A stretch of DNA of 18,662 nt from JBBSQE01 sp038258095 (GTDB lineage Bacteria > Actinomycetota > Thermoleophilia > Solirubrobacterales > 70-9): positions 1 to 18,662 of the forward strand of contig JBBSQE010000032.1 of assembly GCA_038258095.1 (NCBI GenBank), read 5' to 3'. The position numbers and the translations under genes were made by a program. Below, piece by piece: positions 1 through 6,471 of this stretch (its first letter is position 1; the number at the start of each line of letters is the position of its first letter). The notes below the pieces were generated by a model, which did no database searches, had not been told where the DNA came from, and saw nothing but the letters and a program-made list of their open reading frames with translations.

Positions 1-1
1 G

Positions 2-715
2 ATCCCGCTCGGCTGCCTCAAGTCGAACCACAACTACGCGCACACCGCGAGCGGACCGATCGGCCTGCCGCTTCGCGACGCGACCTGCAGCGGTGCGACG
101 ACGGGCGACATGACCGCCGCGCAGAACGTCACCCCCGGTCCGGCGAATCCGCCCCAGTTCAACTCGCTCGCCTCCGACACGAGGGTCGTCTCGCTGACGA
201 TCGGCGGCAACGACATCGGCTTCTCGTCGATCCTCCTGAACTGCATCACCTACAACCCGTTCGGCTCCCCGTGCCGGAACCGGTACGCGCCGTCGGGTGG
301 GCCCGATGAGATCAGCGCGCGGATCGCCGCTGCCGCACCCAAGGTCGCGGCCGTCCTGCAGGGAATCCATGCCCGGGCGCCCCTGGCCAGTGTCTATGTG
401 ACCAACTACCCGGCGATCTTCCCCGAGACCGGCTATGGCTGCTTTCCGCGGGAGCCGGTCTCGTTCTCAGACGTGGGGTACCTGCGCTCGAAGGAGCGGG
501 AGCTGAACGCGATGATTGCGGCGCAGGCCGCCGCGAACGGATCTCGGCTCGTCGACTGGTACTCGGCGAGCATCGGGCACGACTCCTGCAAGAGCTCGTC
601 GACGCGGTGGGTCGAGCCGCTGGTACCGGGATCCTTCGCAGCGCCTGTCCATCCGAACCGACGTGGGATGGACGGCGTCGCCGGGGTCCTGGTGAGTGCG
701 GTGAGCGCCGGCTGA
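2..715 (+). CDS. SGNH/GDSL-family lipase/esterase, 3' part (5' end outside window)
   Basis: The open frame runs in from the left edge without a start and ends at TGA 713-715. The first visible residues carry a GCLKSNHNYA stretch followed by DATCSGATT, the layout typical of exported actinobacterial SGNH lipases shortly after the catalytic-Ser block I. Block III is clear as GGNDIG (around base 202), and the catalytic His is in PVHPNRRGM near the C-terminus. An acidic residue at the usual DxxH spacing is not obvious, which is known for the His/Ser-dyad members of this family. Several Cys residues suggest disulfides in an extracellular enzyme. It would hydrolyse carboxyl esters such as lipids or acetylated sugars; the substrate cannot be read. 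The nucleophile Ser and signal peptide lie outside the window. It converges on the next gene. Confidence 0.85.
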   Translation: MPLGCLKSNHNYAHTASGPIGLPLRDATCSGATTGDMTAAQNVTPGPANPPQFNSLASDTRVVSLTIGGNDIGFSSILLNCITYNPFGSPCRNRYAPSGGPDEISARIAAAAPKVAAVLQGIHARAPLASVYVTNYPAIFPETGYGCFPREPVSFSDVGYLRSKERELNAMIAAQAAANGSRLVDWYSASIGHDSCKSSSTRWVEPLVPGSFAAPVHPNRRGMDGVAGVLVSAVSAG

Positions 716-801
716 GCCTGGCCGCCGGTCGAGGCCGGAGCGCCCGCTAGGCCCGGAGCGGCCACCGACCCGCATCCGGCCCCGTGGGCGGCCCGTCCGG
801 G

Positions 802-1152
802 TCAGCCCTCGGAGAGCTCGGGCATGAACCGTTCGATGTGGGTCGTGATGGTCTTCCGGACCCAGCGCTGCTCGTCGGCCGAGGCCATCCGGTAGCGGCC
901 GATCAGCATCGCCTGGTCGGTGAGCGGCAGGCCGGCGATGTCCCAGCTCACGGCGAGCCGTTCGAAGAGCATCTCCGAGCGGCGGCGCCAGGCGTCATCG
1001 ACCGAGGCGGCGCCCGTCGGTGTGATGTCGCCGATCTTCTTGATCGACTTGGCACTGAGCTCCTGGCGGAGCGTGAGGACGTTGCCCTCCGCGTCCCGGT
1101 AGTCGACGGTCTGCACCTCCTGGCGGGGGCGACGCTTTCCTCGCTTGGGCAT
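802..1152 (-). CDS. conserved-looking hypothetical protein, 116 aa
   Basis: I do not recognise this protein. I chose the ATG at 1152, giving a product that opens with a very basic tail (MPKRGKRRPRQ), because everything upstream in the frame is low-complexity Arg/Pro/Gly text typical of non-coding high-GC DNA. No clear Shine-Dalgarno precedes it. Residues 15-30 (VDYRDAEGNVLTLRQEL) look like a beta hairpin. Residues 50-110 look helical, with DDAWRRRSEMLFERLAV and a C-terminal WVRKTITTHIERFMPEL helix. There is no signal peptide, membrane segment or Cys pair. The basic N-terminus could contact nucleic acid, but that is speculative. It is convergent with the SGNH gene (86-base gap) and divergent from the 1513 gene. 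Confidence 0.6.
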   Translation of the reverse strand: MPKRGKRRPRQEVQTVDYRDAEGNVLTLRQELSAKSIKKIGDITPTGAASVDDAWRRRSEMLFERLAVSWDIAGLPLTDQAMLIGRYRMASADEQRWVRKTITTHIERFMPELSEG

Positions 1153-1512
1153 GAGGCCATTTTCGCACGAGTGATCACGGGGCCGGCTGCCCAGGGCATG
1201 ATCATCCCCTTCCTCGCCCGGTGGCTCGGCCGGCATGGTCGCCCCCTGCCTGACGCCGGCTCCGGTCGAGCCGTTCACGACCCCCCAATGCCGGAACCCC
1301 GGTGCCGTGTTCGGCGGCGCCGGAGCACACACCCGGCGAAGGCCGGTAGGCGGGCGCGGACGAGGAGCAGATCGGGCACCGCCTCGGTGCCCGAATTGAC
1401 ACTCGGCCCTTGGGGGGCGATCGGGTCCGTGGTGCGGACGGGGCCCGTCGTGACGGTGGAGGTCCGTGCGAGACTCGTCGTCCCTATCCCGGACTTTCAG
1501 AGAGGCGGTCAA
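1153..1512. other. 360-base divergent intergenic region
   Basis: No convincing gene lies here; reading frames across it are Arg/Pro-rich shadows. It holds a perfect inverted repeat at 1372-1394 and, directly after it, a TTGACA hexamer at 1396-1401 oriented toward the 1513 gene. No good -10 sits 16-19 bases after that hexamer. A small palindrome ATGATCAT is at 1199-1206. The stretch may serve as the 5' regulatory region of both flanking genes. Confidence 0.5.
1372..1394. repeat. perfect inverted repeat, 10-bp arms, 3-base loop
   Basis: TCGGGCACCG (1372-1381) pairs exactly with CGGTGCCCGA (1385-1394) around CCT. In RNA this would be a very stable hairpin. No U-tract follows on either strand, so it is not a canonical intrinsic terminator. 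Its place just before TTGACA (1396-1401), about 120 bases ahead of the 1513 gene, would also fit a dimeric-repressor operator or an insulating hairpin. Confidence 0.6.
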
Positions 1513-1992
1513 ATGGCGAAGAAGGCGGATTTCAACGCGGAGGAGTGGTCACAGGTTCTCGAGGGCCCGCCCCTGGCGGCGGTCGCGGTCATCACCGCTC
1601 AGCGAGGCGGCACGGTCAGGGAGAGCATCTCGATGGCCAAGGGCTACACCGAGGCGCGGGAGGAGAGCTCCGGAAACGAGCTTCTCGACGAGATCATCAC
1701 ATCGCAGCCCGGCGCCCCGGAGACGAAGCCGAAGTCCCCGGAAGAGCTCTGGACGGTCGTCGAGGAGCACCTGCGTGGCGCGGTTGCAATCCTCGAAGCG
1801 AAGGCCACCCCCGAAGATGTCGCGGCCTACAAGGAGTTCACCATCAACCTCGCGGAGCGGGTCGCCGAGGCCCACAAGTCAGGTGGGTTCCTCGGGATCG
1901 GCGGCGAGCGAGTCTCCGGCAACGAGCGCGACGCCATCGGCCGCATTGCCGCGATCCTCGGCGTGGATCCACCGGCGCCGCCTTCGTCCTGA
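1513..1992 (+). CDS. hypothetical cytoplasmic protein, 159 aa
   Basis: The ATG at 1513 is chosen because a GAGG-type Shine-Dalgarno (1502-1505) precedes it, and because the predicted protein turns from low-complexity text into ordinary soluble sequence exactly there (MAKKADFNAEEW). Residues 8-30 look like a helix then a strand; residues 30-60 include GGTVRESISMAKGYTEAR; residues 75-122 are strongly helical and charged. The C-terminal GGFLGIGGERVSGNERDAI followed by a helix ending AAILG resembles the closing part of small helical bundle proteins common in actinobacteria, but I cannot attach a family name. There is no signal peptide or Cys. It stands alone between a divergent and a convergent neighbour. 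The frame upstream of 1513 stays open by chance and should not be included. Confidence 0.75.
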   Translation: MAKKADFNAEEWSQVLEGPPLAAVAVITAQRGGTVRESISMAKGYTEAREESSGNELLDEIITSQPGAPETKPKSPEELWTVVEEHLRGAVAILEAKATPEDVAAYKEFTINLAERVAEAHKSGGFLGIGGERVSGNERDAIGRIAAILGVDPPAPPSS

Positions 1993-2062
1993 GGGGAGTC
2001 GGCCGGTACCCGAACCGGGTGGGCGAAGTCGCCGGGACGAAGCCGGCGAGGCCGGCGAGGTC

Positions 2063-2758
2063 CTAACGGGCGGGTTTGACGCGGAAGCCGACGCCGCCCC
2101 GGCCACGCACGAACCGCCCCGTCTGCGGCTCGACGTTCCAACGACCCGGGAGCACGCCGGATGTGGAGTTGAGGAACCTCGTGAACAGGGCCGAGGCCTG
2201 CCCGCAGGTGAGCCCCCTCTTCTGGAGCAGGATCACGTAATAGGGGCCTGCCGCCAGCCGCAGCCGCCCGATGTGGTCGCGGTTCAGGACCCTGAAGGTG
2301 CCGGGGCAGAAGCTCCCGTTGCTCGGGTGCCGGCCGCCCCCGCCCGGAGTGTTGCCCCCCCTTGGATTGCGGGTGATGCTGAACCCGATCCGCGAGCCCG
2401 GGCCGCGGCGGAACTGCGCGCCCGGCCCGGTGAGGTACCAGGGCGGCGGAAGCTTCCCGTCGAAGTCCTCGAGGAACCGGGTGAAGAGCTTGCCGGCCGA
2501 ACGACACGAGAGGAGCGCTCCGTTGCGGACCGTAATCACGTACTGGCCGGCCGGGACCGACAGCGTGCCGATGTGATCGTTGTGGAGGACGCGGAACGTC
2601 CCGGCGCACTTGGCGGGCGCCGCGTCGGCCGCCGGAGCCCGCAGGCAGAGCGAAAGTGCGACCGTGGCGAGCGCCGCGGCGAAGAGGACAATCGGGCGGC
2701 CTGCTGCCACGAGCGGGCGGCGTCCTGCCGCGATCCCGAGAGTTCCTTCTCCCATCAT
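2063..2758 (-). CDS. predicted secreted protein with two tandem copies of an unrecognised ~80-aa domain
   Basis: With the ATG at 2758, residues 20-46 form a hydrophobic signal-like segment ending APAADA, a plausible signal-peptidase site. A GTG at V17 would also give a good signal peptide. The mature part holds two homologous units about 100 residues apart (roughly 51-130 and 151-231). Both read C-x-GTFRVL-x2-DHIG-x-L, then AG-x-Y, a second Cys exactly 34 residues after the first (C51/C85 and C151/C185), an A-x2-LFTRFL helix, and G-x-LP-x2-W. They are joined by a Gly-rich linker (GGNTPGGGGRHP). Conserved paired Cys in an exported protein suggest one disulfide per unit. I do not know the family or function. 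The gene is divergent from the exonuclease gene with 32 bases between starts. Confidence 0.75.
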   Translation of the reverse strand: MMGEGTLGIAAGRRPLVAAGRPIVLFAAALATVALSLCLRAPAADAAPAKCAGTFRVLHNDHIGTLSVPAGQYVITVRNGALLSCRSAGKLFTRFLEDFDGKLPPPWYLTGPGAQFRRGPGSRIGFSITRNPRGGNTPGGGGRHPSNGSFCPGTFRVLNRDHIGRLRLAAGPYYVILLQKRGLTCGQASALFTRFLNSTSGVLPGRWNVEPQTGRFVRGRGGVGFRVKPAR

Positions 2759-2766
2759 CGCTGGTG

Positions 2767-2782
2767 ATGCTAACGCTACGGT
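2767..2782. promoter_or_regulatory. candidate back-to-back -10 elements for a divergent gene pair
   Basis: On the minus strand TAGCAT (2772-2767) ends 8 bases before the ATG at 2758. On the plus strand TACGGT (2777-2782) ends 8 bases before the ATG at 2791. Both fit TAnnnT, and only four bases separate them, so each -35 region would fall over or beyond the opposite -10. This is pattern reading only; a GGTGAG Shine-Dalgarno (2780-2785) overlaps the plus-strand hexamer. Confidence 0.3.
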
Positions 2783-2790
2783 GAGTATCC

Positions 2791-3657
2791 ATGGCCGCAC
2801 CGCTTCTCGTAATCGATGCGCCCTCGATCCTGTTCCGGTCCTTCCACGCCCTTCCCGACTCGATCAGGGGACCCGACGGTAACCCCGTCAACGCCCTGCT
2901 CGGCTCGGCGAACCTGATCCTTCGCGAGGTCGACGAGCACGAGCCGCGCGCGGTGGTGCTCTGCTTCGGCGCTGAGGCGGCCCGCTACCGGGTCCACCTC
3001 CTCCCTGCCTACCACGCGGATCGCCCGGAGATGCCCGAGGGACTGGGAGAGCAGTTCGACGACTGCGAGGCCTTCTTCGGCGCCTTCGGCTGGATTGTGA
3101 GCGGCCACGAGACCCTCGAGGCCGACGATCTCCTCGGCTCCTACGCCGACGCCGAGACCGCGGCGGGCGGCAGGACCCTGCTCCTGACCGGCGACCGCGA
3201 CATGTTTCAATGCGCGTCAGAAGACGTCCTCGTCCTCTACCTGCGGTCCGGGCGCAGCGGCGCTGAGCAGATGGGCCCGGCCGAGGTCGAGGAGCGATAC
3301 GGGATCGCGCCGGCCCTCGTACCGGACTTCATCGCGCTGCGCGGCGACCCGTCCGACGGGATTCCCGGCGCGAAGGGCGTCGGCGAGAAGACGGCAGCCG
3401 AGCTGCTCCGCCGAGAGGCCTCGCTGGAGGGCGTCCTCGACGCGGCGATCCGCGAGACCAAGCCGAAGCTGCGCACAACCCTCCTGGAGTCCGCCGATGA
3501 CCTGCGCTCCTACCTGGAGATCGCAACGCTCCAGGACGCCGGCGTGAAGCGCCCGGCCGACGGCCCCACCGACTGGGCCGGCGCGGCGGCCGCGGCCCGG
3601 GAGCGCGGCATGAACCGGCTCGCCGAGCGCCTCGATGGGATGGGCCCGTCCACCTGA
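2791..3657 (+). CDS. 5'-3' exonuclease, FEN/polA-N-terminal type, stand-alone
   Basis: The 288-residue protein matches the 5'-nuclease domain of DNA polymerase I without the polymerase part. Visible metal-site motifs are the N-terminal Asp in LLVIDAPS (family: D-x-S/N-x-L-x-YRAFHA; here ILFRSFHALP), the EADDLLG acidic pair near residue 112, LLTGDRDMFQ near 132, and GDPSDGIPGAKGVGEKTA near 188. The last is the helix-3-turn-helix DNA-binding segment with its Asp. Such enzymes remove RNA primers or 5' flaps and act in the cytoplasm on nucleic acid. The ATG at 2791 has a GGTGAG ribosome site 5 bases upstream. Paralogues of this length coexist with full PolA in many actinobacteria, so it is probably an accessory nuclease rather than the only flap nuclease. 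Confidence 0.92.
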   Translation: MAAPLLVIDAPSILFRSFHALPDSIRGPDGNPVNALLGSANLILREVDEHEPRAVVLCFGAEAARYRVHLLPAYHADRPEMPEGLGEQFDDCEAFFGAFGWIVSGHETLEADDLLGSYADAETAAGGRTLLLTGDRDMFQCASEDVLVLYLRSGRSGAEQMGPAEVEERYGIAPALVPDFIALRGDPSDGIPGAKGVGEKTAAELLRREASLEGVLDAAIRETKPKLRTTLLESADDLRSYLEIATLQDAGVKRPADGPTDWAGAAAAARERGMNRLAERLDGMGPST

Positions 3658-3793
3658 ACCTCTGGACTTCCGCCCGGTGGCTCCGCGAGCTGCGCACGGG
3701 ACCGGCGCGGCCTTCGATCACGCGGTGGTAGGTTTCGAATGCACTCGTATGAGGCGGGTGCATCTGATTTGTTCGAGGATTGAGGAGAGAGAC

Positions 3794-6370
3794 TTGACCG
3801 GTGAGCTGGAGTCCCCGGCGCGGCACCTGCGGCGTCTTGCCCTGTCCGTTTGCGTTCTGGCCCTGATCGCCGGCATCGGCGCGCTTCCCGCCGGAGCCGC
3901 CGGGGGCAAGAAGAGGCACCCGTTCGCCGTCAACGTGCAGTCGAAGAACCAGGCGGGCGTACTGCGCTCCAGCACGATCAGGCTCGCGGTGCGCAGTCGG
4001 CACTCGGGCACAGCCCGCATCGTCACCACCGCGAAGCAGCGGGGCAAGTGGGCCGCAATCGCACGGCCCAGGACCGTGCGGTTGCGCAGGGGCGCGAAGC
4101 GCCTCATCGCGCTGAGGCTCACAGGCGCCGGCAGCAGCAGGCTCACGAGCTGCGGCACGACCTTCCTCAGGGTCCGCATCGCCGGCAGGTGGCGGATCCG
4201 CGGCACCCGTCGAGTCCGGCGAACGAGGGGAGGCGACGGACAGGTCCTCCGAGCCAACTCCCAGCGCTGCAACCTCCCGGCAGGCGTCGACCTCACGAAT
4301 GCGAACCGCTGCGACTTCATCGCTCCCTCCAAGGGCTCCGAATGCCTCATGCCCTTCCCGGACGACTACTACACGAAGTCGGACCCGTCGACGGACACCG
4401 GGCTGCGCGTCGACCTGAAGCTCGATTCGACGCCGGAGAACGTCGGGGGCACCCATGTCAACCCGACCGACATGAACCGGAGCGACGGGTTCAGCCCCGG
4501 CGCACCCATCGTCCTCCGGGTCCCGGGGATGGACACGCCGGCCGCGTTCGCTCAGACGGGAGCGGTGCCGATCACGAAGATGAGCGAGTCGTTCGCCCCC
4601 AACCAGCCGATCGTCGTCATCGACACGGCCAACAACGAGCGCCAGCTGATCTGGTCGGAGCTCGACGCCAACGCGACCACTCCCGGCGCCACAGACCTGC
4701 TGATCCATCCCGGCAAGAACCTCCTCGAGGGCCACCGCTACATCGTCGCCCTGCGCGGAATGAAAAACGCCTCCGGGGCGGTGCTCTCTGCGCCCCCGGG
4801 CTTCCGGCTCTACCGGGACTCGATCCCGACGGACAAGCCCGTTGTGGAGAACCGCCGCACCCACTTCAATAACATCTTCCGCCACCTGCAGAACGCTGGG
4901 ATCGGGCGCGGCGGCCTCTACATGGCGTGGGACTTCACCGTCGCCAGCGAGCGGAACATCTCCGAGGCGATGCTGAAGATCCGCAACGACGCGCTGGCAC
5001 AGCTCGGTGACACGACGCCGGGGGACGGGGTCCTCGACGGGGTCGCCCCCTCCTACACGATCACCGATGTGAAGACCGTCGGGGCACCGACCCCGAACGA
5101 CCTCACCGGCAGCCACGCCGTCGAGAACGTGCGCGAGGTCACCGGCACATACCAGGTGCCCTGTTACCTCGACAACGCCGGGTGCGTTCCGGGGGGCAAG
5201 TTCACCCTCGGCTCAGACGGCCTGCCGGTCCGCACTCCGGGCAACTTCCAGACCGCGCGCTTCACCTGCAACATCCCGCAATCGGCCGTCAGCGGCGCCT
5301 ATCCCTATACGGCCGCGATGCAGGACAGGACGTCGATGTACGGGCACGGGTTGTTCGGCGACTACACCGAGGTCCACACCACCAACGTCCGCCAGCTCGG
5401 CAATGACCACGACGTCATCACCTGCGCAACCGACTTCACCGGGATGATGGAGGATGATGTCCCATCTGCAGGGCTCGCGCTCCTCGATCTCTCGAAGTTC
5501 TCGGTGATTCCCGACGGGCTCCAGCAGGGCTTCGTCAACTTCATCTATCTCGGACGCATGCTCAAGGACACCGCGGCCCAGGGCGGGCTGGCCGGCGACG
5601 CCGCGTTCAAGTTCGGCGGGACCTCGGTCATCGATCCCGGGGACCTCTACTACTACGGCAACAGCCAGGGCGGCATCGCCGGCGGTGCGCTGACCGCGGT
5701 GGAGCCGGATCTCACCCGCACGGTCCTCTACGTGCCCGGCATGAACTACTCCCTGCTCCTGACCCGGAGCACCGACTTCGACGACTACTCGGCGGTCCTC
5801 TATCCCTCGTACCCGAACGAGCGTGTCCGGCCCCTCCTGCTCTCGATGATTCAGATGGAATGGGACCGCGGCGAGCCGGACGGCTACGCCCAGCACATGA
5901 CGACCGACCCGCTTCCGGGCACTCCGCCCCACAAGGTCTTAATCGAGATGGCCTACGGCGACCACCAGGTCGCGAACGTCGCCACGCAGGTCGAGGCGAG
6001 AACGATCGGGGCGCCCCTGCGCCAGCCCGCGCTCGATCTGAACCGGCTCCCGAGTGGGTTCGACGAGCCGTTCTACGCACAGAACACCCTCGGCGCCCTG
6101 CCCGGCCCGGCCGAGGACGGGAGCGGCATGTTCATCTGGGACATCGGCCCCAAGCGCGACGATGGCTCCGGGGGAACCCTCGGGACCGATCCGCCGCCGA
6201 TCAACAACACGTCGCCGAACAACACGTTCGGGGTTGACCCCCACGACACCGTGATCCGCCAGACCCCGGCGGTCAGGACGCAGATCGCCGACTTCCTCAA
6301 GGTAAACGGGAAGATCACCGATCCGTGCGGGCCAAAGCCCTGCTACGCGGCGGGCTGGACCGGGCCCTAG
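3794..6370 (+). CDS. large exported alpha/beta hydrolase (lipase/esterase-like), 858 aa
   Basis: I start it at TTG 3794, seven bases after GAGGAG, although the frame is open further upstream. The product then opens with a short basic tail and a hydrophobic signal segment (residues ~14-36, ending LPAGAAGG). Residues ~40-150 are a basic, beta-rich region. From ~175, a CDFIAPSKG...CLMPFPDDYYT block starts the lipase-like part seen in large extracellular hydrolases. The nucleophile elbow is YYGNSQGG with Ser624, the acid is likely Asp723 in AYGDHQV, and the His is H817 in VDPHDTVI followed by a final helix (RTQIADFL). So the Ser-Asp-His triad is intact. Its substrate is probably an ester or lipid outside the cell, but nothing in the sequence fixes it. 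A 136-base gap separates it from the exonuclease gene. Confidence 0.85.
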   Translation: MTGELESPARHLRRLALSVCVLALIAGIGALPAGAAGGKKRHPFAVNVQSKNQAGVLRSSTIRLAVRSRHSGTARIVTTAKQRGKWAAIARPRTVRLRRGAKRLIALRLTGAGSSRLTSCGTTFLRVRIAGRWRIRGTRRVRRTRGGDGQVLRANSQRCNLPAGVDLTNANRCDFIAPSKGSECLMPFPDDYYTKSDPSTDTGLRVDLKLDSTPENVGGTHVNPTDMNRSDGFSPGAPIVLRVPGMDTPAAFAQTGAVPITKMSESFAPNQPIVVIDTANNERQLIWSELDANATTPGATDLLIHPGKNLLEGHRYIVALRGMKNASGAVLSAPPGFRLYRDSIPTDKPVVENRRTHFNNIFRHLQNAGIGRGGLYMAWDFTVASERNISEAMLKIRNDALAQLGDTTPGDGVLDGVAPSYTITDVKTVGAPTPNDLTGSHAVENVREVTGTYQVPCYLDNAGCVPGGKFTLGSDGLPVRTPGNFQTARFTCNIPQSAVSGAYPYTAAMQDRTSMYGHGLFGDYTEVHTTNVRQLGNDHDVITCATDFTGMMEDDVPSAGLALLDLSKFSVIPDGLQQGFVNFIYLGRMLKDTAAQGGLAGDAAFKFGGTSVIDPGDLYYYGNSQGGIAGGALTAVEPDLTRTVLYVPGMNYSLLLTRSTDFDDYSAVLYPSYPNERVRPLLLSMIQMEWDRGEPDGYAQHMTTDPLPGTPPHKVLIEMAYGDHQVANVATQVEARTIGAPLRQPALDLNRLPSGFDEPFYAQNTLGALPGPAEDGSGMFIWDIGPKRDDGSGGTLGTDPPPINNTSPNNTFGVDPHDTVIRQTPAVRTQIADFLKVNGKITDPCGPKPCYAAGWTGP

Positions 6371-6414
6371 TCGGCCGGACGTCCTCAGCCCCGCCACGGC
6401 GGCCACCGCTGAGG

Positions 6415-6435
6415 GTCCGCCGAGCCCGGGCGGAC
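6415..6435 (+). terminator. candidate hairpin terminator after the large hydrolase gene
   Basis: GTCCGCC (6415-6421) pairs with GGCGGAC (6429-6435) around seven bases, about 45 bases after the stop at 6370. There is no U-tract, as is common in GC-rich actinobacteria, so this is only a candidate. Confidence 0.35.
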
Positions 6436-6459
6436 GGTTCCTGGGAGCGAGCCGGATGC

Positions 6460-6465
6460 CACACT
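6460..6465 (+). promoter_or_regulatory. candidate -10 hexamer for the WS/DGAT gene (leaderless type)
   Basis: CACACT keeps the A2 and T6 of TAnnnT and lies exactly 6 bases before the ATG at 6472, which has no Shine-Dalgarno. This is the same spacing seen at 7864-7869 and 8929-8934. It is the weakest match of the three. Confidence 0.3.
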
Positions 6466-6471
6466 CCCCGC

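Noticed and set aside
716..801. Terminator between the SGNH gene and the 802 gene
   Set aside because: Only short CCGG-type self-complementary words are present, which are expected by chance at this base composition.
784..1512. Long plus-strand open frame running into the 1513 gene
   Set aside because: It is Arg/Pro-rich, antisense to the 802-1152 gene, and protein-like sequence with a ribosome site begins only at 1513.
3329..5116. 595-codon minus-strand open frame opposite the exonuclease and hydrolase genes
   Set aside because: Compositionally it is a GC-frame shadow (Arg/Gly/Asp-rich, no motifs) of two well-supported plus-strand genes.
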